64,000 nt of DNA, from assembly GCF_000974985.2 (NCBI RefSeq), contig NZ_LAVA02000011.1, positions 62,001 to 126,000 of the forward strand, read 5' to 3'. The position numbers were made by a program, and so were the translations under genes. The notes under the pieces were generated by a model, which searched no databases, was not told the DNA's origin, and saw only the letters and a list, made by a program, of their open reading frames with translations. The stretch comes from Streptomyces mangrovisoli. GTDB taxonomy: Bacteria; Actinomycetota; Actinomycetes; Streptomycetales; Streptomycetaceae. How positions within the stretch are numbered: position 1 is the first letter of the stretch; each line of letters begins with the position of its first letter. Shown here in pieces: positions 58,099-64,000 of the stretch.

Positions 58099-60483
58099 AT
58101 GACGCCGGTGTATCCGTTCGACGACGCGGCGACGGCTCGGGCCGTCATCAGCGAGGACGGCACCCTGGCCGAGTGGAGCGAGGGCGCCGGCCTGCTGCTC
58201 GGGCACACCGCGGACGATGTCGTGGGAGGCCCCTACACGCGGCTGCTCGCCGACGGCACCGCGGACCGGCCCTCTCCCGGCGGCCCGCGCTGGGACGGAA
58301 CGCTCACTCTGCGCCACCGCGACGGACACACCGTGGACGTCTGGCTGCTCGCCCACCACCGGCAGGCCGAGGACGGCGGCCCCGGCGACTGGCTCGTGGT
58401 CACCCCGCTCAGGAGCGGCGAGCCGCGCTCCCCGCAGGACCCGACGGACCCGCTGGCCACCCCGGCCCACTCCCCCTGCGCCATCGCCGTGTACGACGAC
58501 CGGCTGCGGCTGGCGGGCGCCAACGACGCCATGGCCGAGGTCATGGGCCTGCCCCCGGCGCGGGCGCTCGGACTGCGGCCCTCCGAGATCGGCGGCAAGC
58601 CGGAGAGCGCCGACATGGAACGCCACATGCTGCGGGTGCTGACCACCGGCCGCGCCGAGGACGTGCAGACCTACGCGCGCAGCGGCGGCGAGGACCGCGC
58701 GCACGCCTGGCTGGCCCGGATGGCCCCGGTGCGCGACGCGGCGGGCCGGGTGTGCGGGGTGTCCGTGGCCGCGCACGACTTCACCGACAACTACCTGGCC
58801 CGCGAGCGCCTCCAGCTCGTCAACGAGGCGGGCACGCGCATCGGCACCACCCTCGACGTCACGCGCACCGCGCAGGAGCTGGCGGACGTGTGCGTGCCCG
58901 CCTTCGCCGACTTCGTCACCGTCGACCTGCTGGACCCGCAGGAGCACGGCGGCGAGCCACCCGCCACGATCACCGCCCCGGTCGGGCTGCGCCGCATCGC
59001 CCACCAGTCGATCAACCCCGGCGTCCCCGAGGCGCTGCTGGCCCCCGGCCGGACCCTGGTCTACCCGCCTTCGTCCCCGCAGGCGGACTCGCTGACCGCC
59101 GGACACACCATCGTCAGCTCGGCGCCCGGCGGCGACCTCGACCAGTGGCTGTCGTGGGACCCGGTACGCACCGAGCGGATCCGCGAGTACGGCATCCACT
59201 CCTCCATGTCGGTGCCGATCCAGGCCCGCGGCCTGACCCTCGGGGTCGCGGTCCTGCACCGGCACCGGCGCCCCGACCCGTTCACCCCCGACGACGTGCT
59301 GCTCGCCGAGGAGATCACCACCCGGGCCGCGGTCTGCATCGACAACGCCCGGCGCTACTCCCGCGAGCGCGAGACCGCGCTCGCCCTCCAGCGCAGCCTG
59401 CTGCCGCGCTCCCTGCCGCGCACCGCCGCCCTGGAGGCGGCCTCCCGCTATCTGCCCGCGGCGCGCGCCGGCGTGGGCGGCGACTGGTTCGACGTCATCC
59501 CGCTGTCCGGGATGCGGGTCGCGATGGTGGTCGGCGACGTCGTCGGGCACGGCGTCCAGGCCTCCGCGACCATGGGCCGGCTGCGCACGGCGGTGCGCAC
59601 CCTCGCCGACATCGACCTCGCCCCGGACGAACTGCTCACCCACCTCGACGACCTCGTGGTCCGGCTCTCCGCGGAGGCCGGGAGCGAGGGCAGACCCGGC
59701 GAGGTCGACTCGAGCTGTCTCTACGCCGTGTACGACCCCGTCTCCCGCCGCTGCACGCTGGCCCGCGCCGGCCATCCGGCGCCCGTCATGATCCGGCCGG
59801 GCCGCGCGCCGGAGCTCGTCGAGCTGCCCGCGGGCCCCGCGCTGGGCATGGGGGGACTGCCCTTCGAGTCCGCCGAGTTCGACCTGCCCGAGGGCACCGT
59901 GCTCGCCCTGTACACCGACGGCCTGATCGAGAACCTCGACCGGGACGAGGCCGTCGGCCAGGAGCTGCTGTGCGACGCGCTCGCGGCACCCTCGAACTCG
60001 CTCGACGAGGCGTGCGACCGGGTCCTGCACGCGCTGCTGCCGCCGGGCGGCGCCCCGGACGACGTGGCCCTGCTGCTGGCCCGCACCCAGGGCCTGCCCG
60101 CCTCGCAGGTGGCGACCTGGGACATCCCGGCCGACCCGTCGCTGGTCGCGCCGATCCGCAAGCAGGTCGTGGAGCAGCTGGACGCCTGGCGGCTGACCGA
60201 GGCCGCGTTCACGACCGAGCTGGTGGTCAGCGAACTGGTCACCAACGCCATCCGCTACGGCGCCCACCCGATCCGGCTCCGGCTGATCCATGACGCGACC
60301 ACGCTGATCTGCGAGGTCTCCGACACCAGCCACACCGCGCCGCATCTGCGCCGCGCGAAGACCTGGGACGAGGGCGGCCGCGGGCTGCTGCTGGTCGCCC
60401 AGCTCACCCAGCGCTGGGGCAGCAGGCACACCGCGGAGGGCAAGACGATCTGGGCGGAACTGACGCTGCTGGACCTGGAGTGA
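58099..60483 (+). CDS. PAS-GAF-SpoIIE phosphatase with C-terminal ATPase domain
   Basis: A 794-residue signalling protein. It has PAS-like domains at about 10-100 and 125-245, GAF (265-435) and PP2C/SpoIIE (460-650) with AGVGGDWFDVIPL, VVGDVVGHGVQASATMG, LYTDGLIENLDRDE and PDDVALLLAR. An RsbW-like HATPase follows (665-790) with TELVVSELVTNAIRYGAHP and GRGLLLVAQLTQRWG. The order is like the protein at 19-21 kb. The ATG at 58099 has GGGAG eight bases upstream. It probably tunes an alternative sigma factor through a STAS protein. Confidence 0.9.
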   Translation: MTPVYPFDDAATARAVISEDGTLAEWSEGAGLLLGHTADDVVGGPYTRLLADGTADRPSPGGPRWDGTLTLRHRDGHTVDVWLLAHHRQAEDGGPGDWLVVTPLRSGEPRSPQDPTDPLATPAHSPCAIAVYDDRLRLAGANDAMAEVMGLPPARALGLRPSEIGGKPESADMERHMLRVLTTGRAEDVQTYARSGGEDRAHAWLARMAPVRDAAGRVCGVSVAAHDFTDNYLARERLQLVNEAGTRIGTTLDVTRTAQELADVCVPAFADFVTVDLLDPQEHGGEPPATITAPVGLRRIAHQSINPGVPEALLAPGRTLVYPPSSPQADSLTAGHTIVSSAPGGDLDQWLSWDPVRTERIREYGIHSSMSVPIQARGLTLGVAVLHRHRRPDPFTPDDVLLAEEITTRAAVCIDNARRYSRERETALALQRSLLPRSLPRTAALEAASRYLPAARAGVGGDWFDVIPLSGMRVAMVVGDVVGHGVQASATMGRLRTAVRTLADIDLAPDELLTHLDDLVVRLSAEAGSEGRPGEVDSSCLYAVYDPVSRRCTLARAGHPAPVMIRPGRAPELVELPAGPALGMGGLPFESAEFDLPEGTVLALYTDGLIENLDRDEAVGQELLCDALAAPSNSLDEACDRVLHALLPPGGAPDDVALLLARTQGLPASQVATWDIPADPSLVAPIRKQVVEQLDAWRLTEAAFTTELVVSELVTNAIRYGAHPIRLRLIHDATTLICEVSDTSHTAPHLRRAKTWDEGGRGLLLVAQLTQRWGSRHTAEGKTIWAELTLLDLE

Positions 60484-60509
60484 CCGGGGCCACCGCGACG
60501 AGCGTCGGG

Positions 60510-60617
60510 CCCCGCTGCTCAACCAGGGCCGCACCGACCGTCAGGCCCCGCTGCTCAACCAGGGCCGCACCGACCGTCAGGCCCCGCTGCTCAGCCAGGG
60601 CCGCACCTGCCGACGGG
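60510..60617. repeat. 36-bp tandem repeat carrying the 3' end of the sigma factor gene
   Basis: Three units begin at 60510, 60546 and 60582 with CCCCGCTGCTCA(A/G)CCAGGGC. Read on the minus strand, each encodes VRPWLSSGA followed by a stop; the unit at 60582 is part of the real gene and the other two are copies lying beyond its stop. Confidence 0.93.
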
Positions 60618-61128
60618 CCTCGTGCAGACGGGACTTGAGGGTGCCGAGCGGAATGCCGACCCGCTCCGCCACCTCGGCGTACTCCAGCTGGCAGATGTCC
60701 CGGTAGACCAGCGGCGCCACCAGGTGCGGCGCCTCCCGCTCCAGCCGGTCCAGCGCCTCCAGCAGATCGACGCGGGAGCCCGCGATGACGCTCGTGGTGC
60801 GCGGATCGACGTAACTCGACGGCTCGATGGCGGCGGGCTGCTCGGCGGCCCGCCGCTTCAGCTCGCGGTACTTCTGCCGGGCACAGTTGGAGACCACCGT
60901 GTACAGCCAGGTGCTGAAGCGGCTGCGGCCCTCGAACGTCGTGATCCGCCGGGCCACTTGGAGCAGCACGTCCTGCGCGGCCTCCTCGGCGTCCTCCCGG
61001 CACGGCAGGAACCGCCCGCAGCGCCGCAGCACCTCGGGCCCGATCTCGGTCAGCAGCCGGTCCAGTGCCTGCGGGTCGCCCGCCGCGGCCCGCCCGGCCA
61101 GTTCCTCGGTCAGCGCCGCGTCCTGCAC
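60577..61128 (-). CDS. ECF-type RNA polymerase sigma factor
   Basis: A 183-residue sigma-70 family protein. Region 2 is DAEEAAQDVLLQVARRITTFEGRSRFSTWLYTVVSNCARQKYRE. Region 4 has QLEYAEVAERVGIPLGTLKSRLHEARRQVRPWL, typical of ECF sigma factors. No anti-sigma gene is adjacent; the divergent neighbour is a membrane Ser/Thr kinase. The start is a GTG with a run of G upstream. Its 3' end, including the stop codon, is duplicated downstream in tandem repeats. Confidence 0.9.
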   Translation of the reverse strand: MQDAALTEELAGRAAAGDPQALDRLLTEIGPEVLRRCGRFLPCREDAEEAAQDVLLQVARRITTFEGRSRFSTWLYTVVSNCARQKYRELKRRAAEQPAAIEPSSYVDPRTTSVIAGSRVDLLEALDRLEREAPHLVAPLVYRDICQLEYAEVAERVGIPLGTLKSRLHEARRQVRPWLSSGA

Positions 61129-61175
61129 GGGAGGTCCCCCCTGGGAAGTGATCTCAGGCCAGGCATGATAGTCGC
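61129..61175. promoter_or_regulatory. 47-bp divergent promoter region of sigma factor and kinase
   Basis: CATGAT lies six bases before the kinase ATG, suggesting a leaderless transcript. On the other strand TATCAT overlaps it and could serve the sigma factor. The two promoters would share their -10 area and so compete or be controlled together. Confidence 0.5.
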
Positions 61176-62546
61176 ATGCACTCCCCGTCGCGGATCGGCC
61201 GCTATCGCCTCGAACGGACCCTGGGCACCGGCGCCTTCGGCACCGTCTGGCTCGCCCACGACGACGTACTGCAGGCACCCGTGGCGGTCAAGGTGCTCGC
61301 CGACAACTGGTCGCACCGCCTCGACATCCGCGACCGCTTCCTGTCCGAGGCGCGGCTGCTGCGCAAGGCCGGTTCGGACCGGGTGGTGCAGGTCTACGAC
61401 ATCGGTGAACTCCCGGACGGCAGGCCGTACTTCGTCATGGAGTACGCCGACGGCGGCACCCTCGCCGACCGGCTGACCGCGGGCCCGCTGCCGGTGCCGG
61501 AGGCGCTGCGGCTGACCGCGCTGGCCGCCCGCTCGGCCCAGGCGCTGCACGAGGCGGGCGTGGTGCACCGGGACATCAAGCCCAGCAACGTCCTGCTGCG
61601 CACCGCGCACGACGGCACGCAGCGCCTGCTGCTGGCCGACCTCGGCCTGGCGAAGAACCTGGAGCACGGCTCGGGGCTCACCCTGGCGGCCGGTTCGGCG
61701 GGCTACCGGCCGCCCGAGCAGGCGCAGCCGGGCGAGGGCATCGACGCCCGCGCCGACGTCTACAGCCTCGGCGCGGTCGGCTACGAACTCGTCACCGGCA
61801 CCGTCCCGGGCGCCCCCGGCGAGGTGGTCCGTCCGGAGCGGCTGCGCCCCGGCCTCGCGCCGGAGGTGCAGCGGGCGCTGCTGCGGGCGCTGGAGCCGGA
61901 CCGGGAGCGCCGCTGGCCGTCGGCGCGGGCGTTCGCCGAGGAGCTGGAGCGGCTGGCCGGGCCCGGCGCCCCGGCCGGGCGGCGCAGGAGCGCGGGGTTC
62001 GTGGTGCTCACGGTCGCCGCGGGGGTGGCCGCCGCGGTCGCCGCCGGGGTGGCCGTGACCGTGCTGACCAGGCCGTCGACGCCCACGGAGGTCCGGGTCA
62101 CGGACCGCACCGGGCGGGTGGTCGCCGAGGTGCCCGCCGGCTGGGGCCGCCAGCTGCGCGACGCGGGCTGGAACCCCAAGGCGCTGGGGCTCGGCTCGGC
62201 GCAGGAGCCGGGGCTCGCGGTCGCCGACGACCTCGGGAAGTGGCAGGACCTCACGCAGGACGTCAACGGCCTCTTCATCGGCGTCAGCGAGCACGGCAGC
62301 GTCACCCCGAAGGTGGACGCGCTCACCCACTCCGGCTGCCACTACGACGGCAGCCGGTCCTGGGCGGGCGGCGACTGGCGCGGACGTATCCGCAGCTGGG
62401 ACGCGTGCGCGGGCGGCGGCTCGGTCACCGAGACGGCGCTGACACCGTCCGGCGGCGGGGCGCAGCCGCAGGTGTACGTGCAGGTCAGGCAGGACGGCGG
62501 GGCGGACGCGACCGAGCGCATACTGCGGTCGCTGCGGGTCACCTGA
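61176..62546 (+). CDS. Membrane Ser/Thr protein kinase (Hanks type)
   Basis: A 456-residue receptor-like kinase. The kinase domain is about 8-255: GTGAFGTVW, catalytic VAVKV Lys39, HRDIKPSNVLL at 131-141, DLG in place of DFG at 155-157 and YRPPEQ in place of APE. A membrane segment of about 20 residues lies at 265-290. An extracellular domain of 160 residues follows, with two Cys (SGCHYDG, WDACAG) that could form a disulfide. Divergent from the ECF-like sigma factor; kinase-sigma pairs in which the kinase replaces the anti-sigma are known in actinobacteria. Active site appears intact. Confidence 0.9.
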   Translation: MHSPSRIGRYRLERTLGTGAFGTVWLAHDDVLQAPVAVKVLADNWSHRLDIRDRFLSEARLLRKAGSDRVVQVYDIGELPDGRPYFVMEYADGGTLADRLTAGPLPVPEALRLTALAARSAQALHEAGVVHRDIKPSNVLLRTAHDGTQRLLLADLGLAKNLEHGSGLTLAAGSAGYRPPEQAQPGEGIDARADVYSLGAVGYELVTGTVPGAPGEVVRPERLRPGLAPEVQRALLRALEPDRERRWPSARAFAEELERLAGPGAPAGRRRSAGFVVLTVAAGVAAAVAAGVAVTVLTRPSTPTEVRVTDRTGRVVAEVPAGWGRQLRDAGWNPKALGLGSAQEPGLAVADDLGKWQDLTQDVNGLFIGVSEHGSVTPKVDALTHSGCHYDGSRSWAGGDWRGRIRSWDACAGGGSVTETALTPSGGGAQPQVYVQVRQDGGADATERILRSLRVT

Positions 62547-62790
62547 GGCAAGTCCGCGAGCCTCTGCGCCGACAACAGGGCTGGACGGTCCGCGAGCCCC
62601 CGCCCCGACGGCACGAGACGGTCCGCGGGCCGCTCGCCGACGGCGGAAACCGGCCCGATCGGGCAATTTTTCGAGCGCGCCGCGAACTTTTCCCCGCCGA
62701 CACGCATCGGACACTCATGACGGCGCACTCGGCGCCGTACGCACGCACCACCGCCGCGCACCACGCGGTGAACCCTCAGGAGTGTGAAAG

Positions 62791-63513
62791 ATGGCGTACA
62801 CGTCCCAGTCCTCGCACCGGGCGGCCGCCCTGCTCGCGAGCGCGGTCGCCGCACTGGGTCTGCTGACCGCCTGCGGCTCCGGCAACGACTCGGCGAGCAC
62901 TCCGCAGAAGGTGTCCGGTACGGCCGCGCCCGCGACCGGCGGCAGCGACAGCGCGTCCGACGGCACCACGGACACCGGCACCGGCAAGGCCACCGACGCC
63001 TCGTCCGGCACGTCGTCCTCCGGCACGTCCACGGCCAAGACCGGCTCGACCGGCGGCTCGACGTCGGGCGGCACCGGCACCAAGACCGCGACGAGCACCC
63101 GCTGCCACACCTCCGAGCTGAAGGCGTCCGTCGGCGGCAACGACCCGGGCGCGGGGCAGGAGAACTTCCCGCTCGTGCTCACCAACACCTCCGGCCGCAC
63201 CTGCACCGTGCGCGGCTATCCGGGCGCCGCGTTCACGGACTCCGCGGGCAAGCAGCTCGGTCCCGACCCCAAGCGCTCCTCGGGCACGCCGACCACGGTC
63301 ACGCTCAAGCCCGGCCAGAGCGCGTGGGCGGGGCTGACCTTCTCCAACCCCGAGATCAGCGGCGCCGCGACGGCGACGCCCAGCACCCTGGTGGTCACCC
63401 CGCCCGACGAGCTGGACCCGCTGAAGGTGGCCTGGAGCGGGGGCAAGGTGCCGGTCTCCGGCAACTCCTCCTCGGTGTTCCTGACGGTCCTCAGCCCCGG
63501 TACGGGGCCCTGA
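62791..63513 (+). CDS. DUF4232 lipoprotein
   Basis: A 240-residue exported lipoprotein: signal peptide with lipobox LTAC (lipidated Cys near residue 28), a Ser/Thr/Gly-rich spacer of about 75 residues, then a DUF4232 beta-sandwich: TRCHTSELKASVGG, FPLVLTNTSGRTCTVRGYPGAAF and SAWAGLTFSN. Two Cys in this domain probably pair. The function is unknown. The ATG has AGGAG eight bases upstream. A back-to-back hairpin terminator follows. Confidence 0.9.
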   Translation: MAYTSQSSHRAAALLASAVAALGLLTACGSGNDSASTPQKVSGTAAPATGGSDSASDGTTDTGTGKATDASSGTSSSGTSTAKTGSTGGSTSGGTGTKTATSTRCHTSELKASVGGNDPGAGQENFPLVLTNTSGRTCTVRGYPGAAFTDSAGKQLGPDPKRSSGTPTTVTLKPGQSAWAGLTFSNPEISGAATATPSTLVVTPPDELDPLKVAWSGGKVPVSGNSSSVFLTVLSPGTGP

Positions 63514-63538
63514 CGGCCCCACCGCCCCGCGCCTTCCC

Positions 63539-63571
63539 GCACCCCGTCACCGGCCGCCGGTGACGGGGTGC
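63539..63571 (+). terminator. Hairpin terminator after DUF4232 gene
   Basis: Perfect 16-bp arms (63539-63554, 63556-63571) around a single base. Confidence 0.88.
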
Positions 63572-63716
63572 GCCGTGTCCGCCGCCCCGGGTTTGTCACA
63601 GGACCGCTACACGTCCCCGCCGCCGCGACCTTTCTCGCGCCCCCGCCCATCGAACCCGGTCGACCGACACCGAACGGCTCCGGCACGGGGCCGCGAGAAG
63701 GAAACCGGGGACGCAC

Positions 63717-64000
63717 ATGAGCGGCATATCACGCAGGCGGCTGCTGACCGCGGGGGCGGCGACGGCGACGGCGGGCGCACTCGGCGCGCTCTCCGCCTGC
63801 GCGCCGGGCGGCCGGTCCGCCGGGGGCGACGGCTCCGCGCCGGGCCGGGGCGAGGGGGCGCGGCAGGCGCGGCTGGTGCGGCTGATCGGCGACGGGTCCA
63901 CCGCCGACACCGGCCCGCAGCCCAAGCAGCCGAAGCCCGAGCGGCTGCGGGCGGGCGAGCGGCCGCCGCAGTTCGTGGTGCTGTCCTGGGACGGCGCGGG
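63717..64000 (+). CDS. Tat-exported protein, partial (3' end beyond window)
   Basis: About 94 residues are visible. MSGISRRRLLTAGAATATAGALGALSAC is a Tat signal with a lipobox-like LSAC, so a Tat lipoprotein is possible. A Gly/Ala/Arg spacer leads to RLRAGERPPQFVVLSWDGAG, which resembles the beginning of Streptomyces secreted polysaccharide-deacetylase-like proteins. That assignment rests on a short stretch only. GGGGA lies five bases before the ATG. Confidence 0.65.
   Translation, partial: MSGISRRRLLTAGAATATAGALGALSACAPGGRSAGGDGSAPGRGEGARQARLVRLIGDGSTADTGPQPKQPKPERLRAGERPPQFVVLSWDGA

Noticed and set aside
54688..60534. A nearly 2000-codon open frame on the minus strand across the GH2 and phosphatase genes
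   Set aside because: It runs antisense and out of frame to two clear genes, is Arg/Gly/Pro-rich throughout and shows no domain; it is an artefact of high GC.
60510..60617. Tandem units as a CRISPR array or mobile element end
   Set aside because: Units abut without spacers and are copies of a gene's 3' end.

Overview
The window is chromosomal DNA of a Streptomyces or very close relative. It has very high GC, GTG and occasional TTG starts, several apparently leaderless genes, a mycothiol-dependent dehydrogenase, a Streptomyces subtilisin inhibitor (Sti1 type), streptogrisin, DUF6479, three SpoIIE-type phosphatases and the scattered GC-rich hairpin repeat common in Streptomyces intergenic DNA. 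No rRNA, tRNA, insertion sequence, prophage or CRISPR array was seen. Both edges cut genes: an MBL-fold hydrolase on the left and a secreted protein on the right.

Layout. 0-11 kb: mycothiol-dependent formaldehyde detoxification pair, small secreted protein, NTF2-like protein, UGT-type glycosyltransferase, secreted GH5 glycosidase, OtrA/Tet-type ribosomal protection protein, XdhC family protein, phosphodiesterase and an isochorismatase-like hydrolase with an operator-like promoter. 11-18 kb: a surface-polysaccharide locus, with a large GT2 and rfbC on the plus strand facing the minus-strand operon rfbA-rfbB-rfbD-methyltransferase across a 25-bp-arm terminator. 18-27 kb: DUF6479 and a small helical protein, two divergent multidomain PP2C phosphatases, a streptogrisin-like protease, a VOC protein and a methyltransferase. 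27.7-34.2 kb: a four-gene NHLP-type peptide export locus (double-glycine precursor, HlyD-like adaptor, C39-peptidase ABC exporter, second ABC protein). 34-42 kb: an ArsR/SRPBCC pair, an EmrB/QacA-type efflux pump, a Ppx/GppA phosphatase, a STAS anti-anti-sigma factor, the protease inhibitor, an uncharacterised protein with its own palindrome, and a lactate 2-monooxygenase-like enzyme. 41.7-49.7 kb: a sigma-like/zinc-finger/ricin-lectin membrane fusion, a Fic-like toxin with RHH antitoxin, Ogt, an orphan cytochrome b, an acyltransferase and a lipid-kinase-like protein. 49.8-54.7 kb: a probable stress cluster (DUF2252, HdeD-like, two tandem SHOCT proteins, DUF6325, a cysteine hydrolase). 54.7-64 kb: a secreted GH2 glycosidase, a third PP2C phosphatase, an ECF-type sigma factor divergent from a membrane Ser/Thr kinase, a DUF4232 lipoprotein and a truncated Tat-exported protein.

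The most interesting signals are these. (1) The NHLP export locus serves a precursor whose 48-residue core has no cysteine, no aromatic and no basic residue, and no modification enzyme lies nearby. (2) A shared inverted repeat, TCACCC-N5-GGGTGA, occurs four times in the 49.8-52.9 kb stress cluster. Two copies sit at the same distance from a -10-like hexamer and from the start codon, which suggests an activator-controlled regulon. (3) In four places, short tandem duplications include the 3' end and stop codon of a gene. (4) One protein fuses a sigma-like region, a zinc finger, a membrane segment and a ricin lectin. All functions are inferred from the sequence by eye; no database search was run.
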